Numbered from the stretch's first letter, positions 26,840-35,667 are shown. The stretch: DNA of 64,000 bases from Christiangramia bathymodioli (GCA_009735695.1 SRSL01000006.1:168043-232042), one strand, 5' to 3'. Numbers and translations are program-made. Notes: generated by a model from the sequence alone, not told the origin.

Positions 26840-27682
26840 ATGACCAGATATTTACCTCTTTTGCTCATTCTATTAATGTCAAGCACTTTTGCCCAGGACA
26901 AGATAAAAGGCAGCAGGAAAGTCAAAACCGAACAGTACGACCTGGAGACCTATCACTCTATTAAGGTTTCCGGAGAATTCGAAATAGGAATTCTGAAAGG
27001 AAATAGGCCCATGGTTGAGATCGAAGCAGATGATAACCTTCATGATTATATACTTACCGAAGTGATCGACGGTGTCCTGATTATCAAGCCCATCAAGGAA
27101 TTCAATCGTACAAAAAGGCAGGAATTAAGGCTCACTTTTACCGATAGTCTAAAGAGCATTATTGCCGAAGGAGATGTGGAAATTTCCGGCCTTCAGGATA
27201 TTTACGCAACCAATTTAAGCCTTCATCTAAAAGATAAAGCCAAAGGCTTTTTTACCATAAAGGCTGAAGACTTCAGCCTGGTGCAGAACGATGATTCTAA
27301 GGCTGAACTGAACGTGACCGCTTCGAGCAGCCGGTTCCAGCTGAACCAGTCGGCTAAAGTGGAAGCGTTGGTTAATGCTCCTGCTTTTGAAGTTGATATC
27401 TACGAAAAGGCTTCGGCAAAAATTGAAGGAGATATCCAGGAATTCATCATTCGGGCCGACCAATCTTCAAAATTCGACGGTGAAAATCTAAGCAGTGTGA
27501 CAGCCAATGTTCTTGCCCAGGGCGATTCAGAAGTTAAGATAAACGCTACCGATTCTTTGCAGATCAGGGCTACCGGTGACAGTGAAATAGATATTTTCAA
27601 CGAACCAAAAATTGAGATCCTGGAGTTTAAAGGCGAAGCGGTGATCGCCAAAAAGGAATTCAGCAGCGGCCTTTTCAATTGA
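26840..27682 (+). CDS. head GIN domain (DUF2807) secreted protein
   Basis: A 280-residue exported protein; the signal peptide ends near STFAQ (about 18). The rest is a beta-helix-like repeat fold with the GIN start YDLETYHSIKVSGEFEIGILKG and later KIEGDIQEFIIRADQSSKFDGEN. The family is common in Bacteroidota, often next to PspC genes as here, and may act as an envelope adhesin or sensor. No catalytic site is visible. Confidence 0.88.
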   Translation: MTRYLPLLLILLMSSTFAQDKIKGSRKVKTEQYDLETYHSIKVSGEFEIGILKGNRPMVEIEADDNLHDYILTEVIDGVLIIKPIKEFNRTKRQELRLTFTDSLKSIIAEGDVEISGLQDIYATNLSLHLKDKAKGFFTIKAEDFSLVQNDDSKAELNVTASSSRFQLNQSAKVEALVNAPAFEVDIYEKASAKIEGDIQEFIIRADQSSKFDGENLSSVTANVLAQGDSEVKINATDSLQIRATGDSEIDIFNEPKIEILEFKGEAVIAKKEFSSGLFN

Positions 27683-27734
27683 TCCTTTTAAGCTAAAGTT
27701 TTCTAAAATTCATAGGTGGAAATGACTGAAGGCC

Positions 27735-27742
27735 TAATTTTG
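27735..27742 (+). promoter_or_regulatory. -7 promoter box of the small lipoprotein gene
   Basis: TAATTTTG matches TAnnTTTG, 27 bp before the ATG at 27769. No -33 match. Confidence 0.4.
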
Positions 27743-27768
27743 TCCGGTCATTTTTAAAAATCAATAAG

Positions 27769-28071
27769 ATGAAAAATCTATTTGTAAATGCACTGCTTGT
27801 TCTCTCAATCAGCATTGGTCTTACCTCCTGCCGCAATGCAGAGGCCGAGGAAGATGAAAGTTCAGAGATCGAACAACTGATGAACGATCCTGAAAACGAG
27901 GTCGAGATCAAAGACAATGGGGATAAGATCAAGATCGAAACTCCAGAAGGCACCGAAGTTAAGATCAAGAAAGACGGCGATGAGTATAAACAGAAAATCG
28001 ATCGGGCCGACGGCAGCGAGTCAAAAGTCAAGGTCGACGGCGACGAGGTAAAGGTTAAGACCGATAATTAA
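27769..28071 (+). CDS. small charged lipoprotein
   Basis: A 100-residue protein with a lipoprotein signal ending in GLTSC (Cys about 21). The mature part is a run of short, alternating Asp/Glu/Lys strands with repeated KxKxDGDE-type words (VKIKKDGDEYK, KVKVDGDEVKVK). Function unknown; such repeats suggest a small beta-solenoid or cation-binding surface. Its own terminator follows. Confidence 0.8.
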   Translation: MKNLFVNALLVLSISIGLTSCRNAEAEEDESSEIEQLMNDPENEVEIKDNGDKIKIETPEGTEVKIKKDGDEYKQKIDRADGSESKVKVDGDEVKVKTDN

Positions 28072-28086
28072 GAAATTCCATAAAAC

Positions 28087-28114
28087 AAAAAATCCCGCGA
28101 TCGCGGGATTTTTT
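28087..28114. terminator. bidirectional terminator
   Basis: AATCCCGCGA and TCGCGGGATT form a perfect 20-base palindrome at 28091-28110 between A and T runs. It lies between the convergent lipoprotein and trxB stops and can serve both. Confidence 0.92.
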
Positions 28115-28133
28115 ATTTATATCAAATGCTAAC

Positions 28134-29126
28134 TTAAACCGTCTCCGGTCTTGTTTGAGGTTTTTCGATATCTTCTTCGGTTTCGATCTCTGCAAGGTAT
28201 CTTTCAGCATCCAGGGCCGCCATACAACCGGTTCCGGCAGCAGTTATAGCCTGTCTGTAAACCTTATCCTGCACATCTCCGGAAGCAAAAACTCCAGGGA
28301 TATTGGTCTTGGTAGTTTTTCCTTTGGTGATCACATACCCGGTGTCATCCATATCCAGCCATCCCTTAAAGATGTCGGTATTTGGTTTGTGTCCAATCGC
28401 AACGAAGAATCCGGTGATCTTGATCTGCTCTTTTTCACCAGTCTGGTTGTTCACCATTCGCAGGCCTTCCACAACCTGGTCTCCAAGGATCTCGTCAACT
28501 TCAGTATTGTATCGAAGGTCAATATTTTTAGTATTTTCAACTCTATGCTGCATGGCTTTTGAAGCCTTCATATAGTCCTTACGAACCAGCATGGTCACTT
28601 TATTACAGATATTGGCAAGATAGGTAGCCTCTTCAGCAGCGGTATCCCCACCTCCTACTATGGCCACATCCTGGCCTTTATAAAAGAAACCATCGCAAAC
28701 CGCACAGGCAGAAACTCCGCCTCCACGCAATCTTTGCTCACTCGGCAAGCCTAGATATTTCGCGGTTGCACCGGTAGAAATAATAACGGTTTCAGCTTCG
28801 ATCCAGGTTTTATTATCTACACAGGCTCTATGAATTCCACCAAATTCCTTGGAAAATTCCACCTCGGTGATCATTCCAATGCGAACCTCGGTACCAAAAC
28901 GTTCGGCCTGCTCCTGAAGATCCATCATCATTTTAGGTCCGTCGATTCCCTGTGGATATCCTGGAAAATTATCTACTTCGGTAGTTGTAGTAAGCTGTCC
29001 TCCCGGTTCAAGCCCGGTATACATAACAGGTTTCATATCAGCGCGTGAAGCATAGATCGCCGCCGTATAACCGGCTGGTCCTGAACCTATGATCAAACAT
29101 TTTATTCTTTCAGTATTTTCGCTCAT
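28134..29126 (-). CDS. trxB: thioredoxin-disulfide reductase
   Basis: A 330-residue flavoprotein. FAD site IIGSGPAGYTAAIYASRA near the N-terminus, redox centre SACAVCDGFFY near 142, NADPH site VAIVGGGDTAAEEA and final FASGDVQD. It reduces thioredoxin with NADPH in the cytoplasm. Length and order are standard. Monocistronic, divergent from the TRIC-type channel gene. Confidence 0.97.
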   Translation of the reverse strand: MSENTERIKCLIIGSGPAGYTAAIYASRADMKPVMYTGLEPGGQLTTTTEVDNFPGYPQGIDGPKMMMDLQEQAERFGTEVRIGMITEVEFSKEFGGIHRACVDNKTWIEAETVIISTGATAKYLGLPSEQRLRGGGVSACAVCDGFFYKGQDVAIVGGGDTAAEEATYLANICNKVTMLVRKDYMKASKAMQHRVENTKNIDLRYNTEVDEILGDQVVEGLRMVNNQTGEKEQIKITGFFVAIGHKPNTDIFKGWLDMDDTGYVITKGKTTKTNIPGVFASGDVQDKVYRQAITAAGTGCMAALDAERYLAEIETEEDIEKPQTRPETV

Positions 29127-29268
29127 CTTACTTATTTTTCAATATTGTAAAAGTAGGTTCTTTAAACAAAAACTTACACGTATTGTTATTAAGATCCTCT
29201 ATTTGTTAATAAAGCTCGAAAATCAGGGCAAAAACTGCCTGAGTCTGAGCAAAATTAAAAGATAAAAT

Positions 29269-29276
29269 TACCTTTG
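29269..29276 (+). promoter_or_regulatory. -7 promoter box of the TRIC channel gene
   Basis: TACCTTTG matches TAnnTTTG. It contains the TTG of a longer reading frame, so the true start must lie downstream, at 29283 or 29289. The 5' leader would be very short. Confidence 0.45.
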
Positions 29277-29282
29277 CCAAGT

Positions 29283-29939
29283 ATGGAAATGAGTTTGTTC
29301 AACATCTTCGACCTGCTTGGTACCGTAGCTTTTGCCATTTCCGGCGCCCTTGCGGCGATGAACAGGCGAATGGACCTCTTCGGAATCTTTATCATAGGTT
29401 TTGTGACCGCTACCGGCGGTGGGACCTTAAGAGATGTTCTTATTGGGCAAACTCCGGTGAACTGGATGCATAACCTGTTCTATGTTTACCTGATAGGCTT
29501 GTCGGTCATTATCGCGATCATTTTCCGAAATAAACTGGAATACCTCAAAAAATCACTGTTCCTTTTTGATACCATCGGGCTTGGGGTCTTCACCATTACC
29601 GGTGTGGAGACCGGGATTCAGAATGGGCTTGCTCCCTTGATCTCGATCGCCCTGGGTGGGATGACCGGTGCTTTTGGTGGAGTTATAAGGGATATTTTGT
29701 GTAATGAGATCCCGGTGATCTTCCGCAAGGCCGAACTTTATGCCACCGCCTGTATCATAGGTGGGCTCTTCTTTGTGATCATGTACCGCTACGAGGTAAA
29801 TATCGACATCATTTATGTGGTGACTTCACTTACTGTTATCCTTATACGTTTGCTTGCCGTAAAATATCATATCACCCTGCCCAATTTCTACCCTAAATCG
29901 ACTAAAACCGAACAAGATATTCAGCCTCCAAGTAACTGA
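29283..29939 (+). CDS. trimeric intracellular cation (TRIC) channel family protein
   Basis: A 218-residue protein with seven helices from an internal duplication; each half carries the family motif, GTVAFAISGALAAMNR with GGGTLRDVLIGQTPV, and LGVFTITGVETG with FGGVIRDILCNEIPV. The glycine-rich kinks line a potassium-permeable pore in solved bacterial TRICs. I took ATG 29283 as the start; the ATG at 29289 is as likely. Confidence 0.9.
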   Translation: MEMSLFNIFDLLGTVAFAISGALAAMNRRMDLFGIFIIGFVTATGGGTLRDVLIGQTPVNWMHNLFYVYLIGLSVIIAIIFRNKLEYLKKSLFLFDTIGLGVFTITGVETGIQNGLAPLISIALGGMTGAFGGVIRDILCNEIPVIFRKAELYATACIIGGLFFVIMYRYEVNIDIIYVVTSLTVILIRLLAVKYHITLPNFYPKSTKTEQDIQPPSN

Positions 29940-29978
29940 TTAGCAATAGTTTCAGTATCTTTATGAAAAGCTATCTGT

Positions 29979-30677
29979 ATGCAAAGGGATACGAGGATCG
30001 TAATTGTAGAGAACGATTTAGGCAGGGCTGCCAGATTATCCCTGCAGTTAGGCAAACTGGGCTATAAGATAACCGGGATCTTCTCCAGGACGAAAGAGGC
30101 TTTGAGTTTCATCAAGCAGGATACACCAGATGTTGTTCTGCTGGAAAACCGATTCTCGGGAAAATTAAATGGTTTTGAATCAGGCCTTTCTGCTTCTGCT
30201 TTCCCAGTGATCTACTTTGACGATGACCAGCCTGCCCAGAAATTACTAAGAAGGCTTTCGGGTTTAAATCTTCATCAGCGCATTAAAAATGGCATTTCAG
30301 GAACCCTAAAAAATATACAGGCTGCCTTACCGGTAGAAGAAATTGAAGAGGAACATTTTATCCTGAAAGACCGCGTTTTTATTAAAGACAGGGAAAGAAT
30401 GTTAAGGATCTCCCTTGATGATATTCAATACATTGAAGCCGATAGGAATTATTGCCGATTGCACACCAAAAGCAAGAAATATCTTCTGGTTACCACCCTG
30501 AAGGAAGTAGATGAAAGTTTAGGTAGCTCCCGCTTTCTTAGAATTCATCGTTCTTACCTGGTAAATCTGGCCCATATAGATGAAATTGGAAAAAATTACG
30601 TGATCATCAATTCAAAGTGCATTCCTTTAAGCAAATCGATGAGAACCGAATTATTGGAACATTTACAGATTTTATAG
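29979..30677 (+). CDS. LytTR-domain regulator with degenerate receiver
   Basis: A 232-residue protein. Residues 1-110 align with a receiver (VIVENDLGRAARL, PDVVLLENRFSGKLNG), but Glu 56 stands where the phosphorylated Asp should be, one residue of the acidic cluster is Asn, and the second half is shortened. The LytTR domain at 130-232 is intact (IQYIEADRNYCRLHT, FLRIHRSYLVNL). No kinase gene is adjacent. It may be a constitutive or ligand-tuned regulator; the secreted-protein operon 170 bp downstream is a possible target. Confidence 0.87.
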   Translation: MQRDTRIVIVENDLGRAARLSLQLGKLGYKITGIFSRTKEALSFIKQDTPDVVLLENRFSGKLNGFESGLSASAFPVIYFDDDQPAQKLLRRLSGLNLHQRIKNGISGTLKNIQAALPVEEIEEEHFILKDRVFIKDRERMLRISLDDIQYIEADRNYCRLHTKSKKYLLVTTLKEVDESLGSSRFLRIHRSYLVNLAHIDEIGKNYVIINSKCIPLSKSMRTELLEHLQIL

Positions 30678-30847
30678 TTCAGTTGTTGTTCTGCCAAACT
30701 TTATGATCCTGCTAACTCAAATACTATCCCTGAAAAAAGAATTGGGCACTTCGTCCCAAACAGAAGCGAACGAATCTTAATATTATTTAAATTTCAGTTA
30801 CCCATCATCTATCGTTGAACCAGCCGATAACCAAAAAACAACGAAAG

Positions 30848-31612
30848 ATGAAATCATTATCAAAAACACTGCTCGTTCCCATTCTACTATTTCTTTTCAG
30901 TTTCAATTCCATTGCTCAAAAAGACCGTTACCAGATGTACGTGGTACATGAAGATCATGTGGCTGAAGGCAAAATGGATAAGCATACACAGGCCGATAAA
31001 GCCCTGCTCGACGCGGTTAAGGAACACAATATCGACATGAGCTGGGTTACCTTCCAGAGCGATGACAACCGGGTGATGTACCTGATGCCTATTAATACGA
31101 TGGCCGATCTTGATGAGGATCCATTTGAAAAGCTTGCCAAAAAAATGGGGGAACAGGAAATGGAAAAACTGTTCGAATCTTTTGGCGACACTTATAGTGA
31201 ACATGGTGATTATATACTGAAGCTGGACAAGGAGTTAAGCTATATGCCAGACGGGATTACCCAAACTCCTGCAGGCAAGGATTACCGCGAGATCACCTAT
31301 TACTGGATCCCACCGGGTAAGGAAAAGAAAGCAGAAGAAGTTGCAAGGGCTGCAAAAGAGCTTTATACCAAAAAGGGTTCGAATGTTCACTACCGTCTTT
31401 ATAAAAGCGGTTTTGGCACCATGGGCAATTATTATATGGTGGCCGTAGCCGCAGAAGATGCCGATGCCCTTGAAAAGATGAGAAATGAAAATGTGAAACT
31501 CTTAGGAGAGGAAGGCCAGAAACTTTCCGAAGAGATACAGCAAACCATGCCAAAACAGGAAAGATACCATGGTAAAATGAGGATGGACCTCTCCTATGCA
31601 TCTAATAACTAA
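30848..31612 (+). CDS. secreted two-repeat ABM-like protein (paralogue 1)
   Basis: A 254-residue exported protein; the signal peptide ends near NSIAQ. The mature part has two similar halves, one opening MYVVHEDHVAEGKMDK, the other ITYYWIPPGKEKKAEEV with YRLYKSGFGTMGNYYMVAVAA, each like a dimeric alpha/beta barrel (ABM) unit. The next gene is a clear paralogue (shared VHEDxV, LSYMPDG, YRxYxSGFG, ENxKLLGEEG). I chose the ATG at 30848 because it opens the signal peptide. Function unknown. Confidence 0.8.
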   Translation: MKSLSKTLLVPILLFLFSFNSIAQKDRYQMYVVHEDHVAEGKMDKHTQADKALLDAVKEHNIDMSWVTFQSDDNRVMYLMPINTMADLDEDPFEKLAKKMGEQEMEKLFESFGDTYSEHGDYILKLDKELSYMPDGITQTPAGKDYREITYYWIPPGKEKKAEEVARAAKELYTKKGSNVHYRLYKSGFGTMGNYYMVAVAAEDADALEKMRNENVKLLGEEGQKLSEEIQQTMPKQERYHGKMRMDLSYASNN

Positions 31613-31630
31613 TTTCAAAACATAACAATC

Positions 31631-32416
31631 ATGAAAAAATATGTAAAAAAATTCGGGTTCCTAATAAGCTTATTCCTATCCCTTTCATTATTCGCCCAAC
31701 AGGCCAACCAGGCTTTCTGGGTGCATGAAGACCAGGTTAAACCCTCTATGATGGAGGATTATATGAAAATATCCAAAAACTTCGTTGAGCAATGTAAAAA
31801 ACATCAATTAAAAGATGCACAGTGGAATGTGGCCTACATGAACGATGGCACTTTTCTTTCCATAACTCCAATAAAGAGTCTCAGCGACATCCAGAACATG
31901 TCTTTTGAACCTTTAAGGGAAGCTATGGGTGACAAAGAATTCCAAAAGGTATTCGAAGATTTCGATAAATGCTATAACCGGCATGGAGACTATGTAGTAG
32001 TGCTTGATGCAGCCCTCTCTTATATGCCCGATGGCCTTAGCACTGAGACCCCGGGTAGGGATCATCGAGTATGGCATCGTATGGAGGTATCTCCGCAAAA
32101 TCTGGCTAAGATCAGGAAGGAAATGACCGATCTTAAACAGGTTTTTGCCGATAAAGGCTCAAAAATGCACTATCGCATTTATCGAAGTGGATTTGGAAAT
32201 GTAGGTAACTATTTTGTTGCAGTGATTTCAGCTAAAGACGCAGCTGAATATGCGAAAATGGCTGAGGAGAATGAGAAACTTTTAGGAGAAGAAGGCAAAA
32301 AGGCCTTCGACGAGGTCTTTCAGTATGTAGATAAGTATGAGGTGAAACAGGGCGGAATGATGCCAGACCTGGGCAATAAGGGAGAATCTTCAACTGCACA
32401 GGTCACCAAAAACTAA
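31631..32416 (+). CDS. secreted two-repeat ABM-like protein (paralogue 2)
   Basis: A 261-residue exported protein; the signal peptide ends near SLFAQQ. Same two-repeat layout as the preceding gene, with FWVHEDQVKPSMMEDYMK, LSYMPDGLSTETPGRDHRVW and YRIYRSGFGNVGNYFVAVISAKD. It follows its paralogue by 18 bp, so it arose by tandem duplication. ABM-like folds occur in monooxygenases and stress proteins, but I see no cofactor motif. Confidence 0.8.
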   Translation: MKKYVKKFGFLISLFLSLSLFAQQANQAFWVHEDQVKPSMMEDYMKISKNFVEQCKKHQLKDAQWNVAYMNDGTFLSITPIKSLSDIQNMSFEPLREAMGDKEFQKVFEDFDKCYNRHGDYVVVLDAALSYMPDGLSTETPGRDHRVWHRMEVSPQNLAKIRKEMTDLKQVFADKGSKMHYRIYRSGFGNVGNYFVAVISAKDAAEYAKMAEENEKLLGEEGKKAFDEVFQYVDKYEVKQGGMMPDLGNKGESSTAQVTKN

Positions 32417-32420
32417 GATC

Positions 32421-32939
32421 ATGAAACGTATTTTTTTAATTCTGTTTACAGGTCTTCTGATGATCGCCTGTAATAATTCTCAAACTGAAGAGGAAAAGCC
32501 AGAAAGATATACCCAGAATTCTGACGAGATCAACACCTTAAAAGCTGCAATTAGTGATTATGAAAAAGGGAACTGGGATGCCATGAAAAAGCACTATGCT
32601 GATACCGCCCAGATCTTTCATAACAGCAAACAAGGTAGAAACATCGGTTATATCATTCAACAGCACCAGGAAAGTCTTTCAGATTTACCAAGCTACGGTT
32701 TTATAGCCGAAGACAACGATTTTGAAAGGGTAACCACCGACGATGGAAATACCTGGGTGAATTTTTGGGGAGACTGGAAAGCAACGCTGCCTGGAAGTAA
32801 TAAAGAAGTAATAGTACCTGTTCATCTTACCGCCCAGTTCAAAAACGGGAAAATAGTACGGGAACATGGCTACTGGGATAGTGCGATCATGACCATGGCC
32901 ATGCAGCAAAACGATACCATTCAGCAAGAAGAAGAATAG
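32421..32939 (+). CDS. SnoaL/NTF2-like lipoprotein
   Basis: A 172-residue protein with lipoprotein signal LLMIAC (Cys about 17). The mature part fits the NTF2/SnoaL cone fold: ISDYEKGNWDAMKKHYADTAQIFHNS, then VNFWGDWKATLPGS and VHLTAQFKNGKIVREHGYWD. This fold serves cyclases, isomerases and binding proteins. It lies 4 bp after the ABM paralogues and 27 bp before a cupin gene, in one operon. Confidence 0.8.
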   Translation: MKRIFLILFTGLLMIACNNSQTEEEKPERYTQNSDEINTLKAAISDYEKGNWDAMKKHYADTAQIFHNSKQGRNIGYIIQQHQESLSDLPSYGFIAEDNDFERVTTDDGNTWVNFWGDWKATLPGSNKEVIVPVHLTAQFKNGKIVREHGYWDSAIMTMAMQQNDTIQQEEE

Positions 32940-32966
32940 ACCTAATAAATTCTAATTAATAGGAAC

Positions 32967-33644
32967 ATGAAAAGTTCAGTTTTAACCTTGAGCCTCATTC
33001 TTGCCTATCTGTTTACCATTGCAGAAATCAGGGCACAGGATGCTGTCAAAATAGATCCCGCGCATTACAGCGTTGAACTGGAGAACGACCAGGTAAGGGT
33101 TTTACGAATTAAATACCAGCCTGGCGATGAATCAAAAATGCACACACATCCAGAAGGTGTTGCGGTATTCCTTACCGACCATTCGGCTAAAATGAAAACC
33201 GGGAATGGGTCTGAAATGCAACTGGACGGAAATGCGGGTGATGTATTGTGGGTAGACAGGGCTCAGCATCAGCCTCAAAATGTGGGTGACAATCCATTCG
33301 AGTTGATCCAGGTGGAATTAAAGAATAACGCAGCCGGTAAGAAAAGCCTGCACTTGTTCAAACTGCCCGACGGGGTTAGCGAGAAGCAATTAAGCGATTT
33401 TCTTAAGGAAATGAATCAGGCTATCAGTAAGGAAGGTTATCCAAATGCCGGTTATCATCTGTACCGGGTGACCGACGATCATAACGAATACAAATATTTT
33501 ATGGAAGGCGTCTGGCCAGACCAGGCTACCTATGATAAGATCCATGAATCTGAAGGCTGGAAAGCCATGGCCACTAAAGGAAAGGATATGATCGATAAGA
33601 TCCAGGCCCAGGAATTATACCTAAAGGCTGAAAAGGTCAATTAA
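32967..33644 (+). CDS. secreted cupin-ABM fusion protein
   Basis: A 225-residue exported protein; the signal ends near EIRAQ. Residues 40-120 form a cupin (VLRIKYQPGDESKMHTHPEGVAVFL, with HTH and a later DRAQHQP as metal ligands). Residues 130-225 form an ABM-like domain (AGYHLYRVTDDHNEYKYFMEGVWPD) related in pattern to the second halves of the two paralogues upstream. A metal-dependent activity on a small substrate is plausible. It is the last gene before a strong terminator. Confidence 0.8.
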   Translation: MKSSVLTLSLILAYLFTIAEIRAQDAVKIDPAHYSVELENDQVRVLRIKYQPGDESKMHTHPEGVAVFLTDHSAKMKTGNGSEMQLDGNAGDVLWVDRAQHQPQNVGDNPFELIQVELKNNAAGKKSLHLFKLPDGVSEKQLSDFLKEMNQAISKEGYPNAGYHLYRVTDDHNEYKYFMEGVWPDQATYDKIHESEGWKAMATKGKDMIDKIQAQELYLKAEKVN

Positions 33645-33665
33645 TAATAAACATTCATAAATAAT

Positions 33666-33702
33666 GAAGGTGCTGAAATTAGAAAATTCAGCACCTTCTT
33701 TT
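33666..33702. terminator. rho-independent terminator (bidirectional)
   Basis: GAAGGTGCTGAA (33666-33677) pairs with TTCAGCACCTTC (33687-33698), then T-rich sequence. It lies between the secreted-protein operon and the convergent YeeE/YedE pair. Confidence 0.9.
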
Positions 33703-33717
33703 AAATATCTGCTATTT

Positions 33718-34131
33718 CTAATGCGGAAGTTTATCCCTCAATAAACCGTAGACGAAGGTTCCAAATATGGCAGCCAGGAATAATACGATCACTGAAACAT
33801 ATCCAGCCCCAATCAAGGTATAGATTGGTCCCGGGCAGGCACCGGCAAGCGCCCAACCCAATCCAAAAATGATCCCGCCGAACATATACCGGCTGAAACT
33901 TCTTTCCTTCGGAACGAACTCTATCTGCTCTCCATTTACATCCTTTACTTTCTTCTTTTTGATCAGCTGAATCCCAAGAACACCAAGAACCAGTGCCGAA
34001 CCTATGATGCCATACATATGGAATGAATCAAAACTGAACATTTCATAGATCCTGAACCAGGAGGCCGCTTCAGATTTAAACATTACGATCCCGAAAAATA
34101 TACCTGTAACTAAATATCCTACTACTTTCAT
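33718..34131 (-). CDS. YeeE/YedE-type (DUF6691) membrane protein
   Basis: A 137-residue membrane protein with four helices. Family words are YLVTGIFFGIVMFKSEAASWFRIYEMF and IIFGLGWALAGACPGPIYTLIGAG, the last with the conserved Cys of thiosulfate-type channels. It follows its partner by 3 bp. In split YeeE/YedE systems two half-size proteins form the pore for a reduced sulfur compound. Regulated by the shared palindromic promoter at 34.7 kb. Confidence 0.9.
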   Translation of the reverse strand: MKVVGYLVTGIFFGIVMFKSEAASWFRIYEMFSFDSFHMYGIIGSALVLGVLGIQLIKKKKVKDVNGEQIEFVPKERSFSRYMFGGIIFGLGWALAGACPGPIYTLIGAGYVSVIVLFLAAIFGTFVYGLLRDKLPH

Positions 34132-34134
34132 ATC

Positions 34135-34692
34135 TTAAAATATTATTGGGAATAATAGGTGGATCATAACCAGTCCACCAATAAAGAATCCTATTACCGC
34201 GATCAGCGAGGGCAATTGAAGGTTACTCAAACCTGAAATAGCGTGACCCGAAGTACATCCTCCTGCCCATCTTGCACCAAAACCTATCATGAATCCTCCT
34301 GCAATAAGAATGAGCAAGGATTTCCAGTTGGTAAGCGCTTCGAGGCTATATAGTTCATCTGGCAAATAAGCCTCCCCGGTACTTTGAAAACCAAGTTCTT
34401 TCAGGTTTTCTACCGTATCGGGATTGATCTGTACTGCCGGATCTGCGGTAAGGAAATTCATCGCGATAAACCCGCCGATCGCCGCGCCCAGGATCACGAT
34501 AAGATTCCAGCGCTGGGCCCTCCAGTTAAAATCGAAAAAACTGGCTTTTGAATCGGCACCACACATGGTGCATATGGTTCTGAGGTTAGACGACATTCCA
34601 AACTGTCTTCCCTGGAAGAGCAGCAGGAACATGATAAGCGCGATAAGCGGTCCGGCCACATACCACGGCCAGGGTTGCATGATTAATTCCAT
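34135..34692 (-). CDS. YeeE/YedE family transporter half
   Basis: A 185-residue membrane protein. The signature IGFGARWAGGCTSGHAISG lies near residue 150, and a CTMCGADSKASFF segment near 40 adds more cysteines. YeeE of other bacteria imports thiosulfate through a chain of Cys residues. First gene of a two-gene operon preceded by GTAACAATGGTTAC, so it belongs to the predicted sulfur regulon. Confidence 0.9.
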   Translation of the reverse strand: MELIMQPWPWYVAGPLIALIMFLLLFQGRQFGMSSNLRTICTMCGADSKASFFDFNWRAQRWNLIVILGAAIGGFIAMNFLTADPAVQINPDTVENLKELGFQSTGEAYLPDELYSLEALTNWKSLLILIAGGFMIGFGARWAGGCTSGHAISGLSNLQLPSLIAVIGFFIGGLVMIHLLFPIIF

Positions 34693-34712
34693 AAGCTATT
34701 TTTATTGAGTTG

Positions 34713-34756
34713 CAAATAAACGATAAGTAAGCGCTCCATTCAGTAACAATGGTTAC
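34713..34756 (-). promoter_or_regulatory. Crp/Fnr-type operator and promoter of the YeeE/YedE operon (site A)
   Basis: GTAACAATGGTTAC lies at 34743-34756. On the minus strand TTTATTTG, a near match to the -7 box, lies at 34713-34720. Centre-to-centre distance is 33 bp, as at three other sites here. The start codon is 21 bp after the -7 box. Confidence 0.75.
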
Positions 34757-34767
34757 AAACAGGATTC

Positions 34768-35667
34768 CTATTCGTTTTCCTTAAAATAGTCTGCAATGTT
34801 TTGTAGCACCTTTTCTGAAAGCCTTACAAGGGTTTGTGAACTGTAACCGGCACTCTTTTCACAGGCGATCACATTTTCTAAATTTTTGGTATTTTCTGAA
34901 AGTTCCTTTTTTCCGTCTCCATCAAAAATTGCATGATTGGAACCAGATGAGATCCATTTGGCAAAGGCCGCCTCTTCAAATGGCAGGCCTAAGGAAGTGT
35001 TTATAAGGATCTTGCCGTTTCCGAAATGTTCGAATTCCTCCGGTCCCATCACTTCAGCGTTCTTCGGAAGGTGAAAAGAAATAACATCGCAGGTTTTCAG
35101 AAGTTCGCCGAGCGGAAGAAATTTGATTTCGTTTTCCTTATCCTTCTTTCTGGTCCTGCTGAAGTAATAAACTTCAGCGCCAAAAGGTTTCAGGCATTTA
35201 GCCAGCAACTGCCCGGTGACTCCAAAACCGATAATACCAATTTTCAGATCGGTTAATTCCTTCGGAAGCTCTCTCCACTGTTTTCCCTTATATCCATTCA
35301 ATAGCTGAATAAGTTCTGAAATGATAAACTCAGCGACGCCGGGATCACCGTAATCGAAAATGCCTTTTACCACTATATCCTTTTCCCTCGCAAATTTCAC
35401 CGCCACGTTGGCCGATTCGTCATCATACAGGCTGCAGGCCATTCCAATATATTTCAGGTTCTGGCACTTTTTAATAACCTCCTCTCCTATCTGGGTTCGC
35501 CAGGAAACAATGATTGCTTCGGCATCCCCCATCCGGTCGATCACCTCCATTTCCGTTTCCGGATAATCATGGTAAACCTGAACTTCATCGGCATATTTTT
35601 CTAGATCGCTAATGGCCTGTTTATTCAGTTTGGTTTCATCTACGCAAACGATCCTGTTGAATTTCAT
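34768..35667 (-). CDS. D-2-hydroxyacid dehydrogenase, phosphoglycerate-dehydrogenase-like
   Basis: A 299-residue protein. NAD site IGIIGFGVTGQLLAKCLKPFGAEV near residue 140, then VISFHLPKNAEVMG and ILINTSLGLPF of the nucleotide-binding domain. The usual catalytic Arg/Glu/His blocks are only loosely kept: SLG replaces the SRG-type motif and no clear HxxG is seen near the C-terminus. It may act on an unusual hydroxyacid or be regulatory. Single gene. Confidence 0.8.
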   Translation of the reverse strand: MKFNRIVCVDETKLNKQAISDLEKYADEVQVYHDYPETEMEVIDRMGDAEAIIVSWRTQIGEEVIKKCQNLKYIGMACSLYDDESANVAVKFAREKDIVVKGIFDYGDPGVAEFIISELIQLLNGYKGKQWRELPKELTDLKIGIIGFGVTGQLLAKCLKPFGAEVYYFSRTRKKDKENEIKFLPLGELLKTCDVISFHLPKNAEVMGPEEFEHFGNGKILINTSLGLPFEEAAFAKWISSGSNHAIFDGDGKKELSENTKNLENVIACEKSAGYSSQTLVRLSEKVLQNIADYFKENE

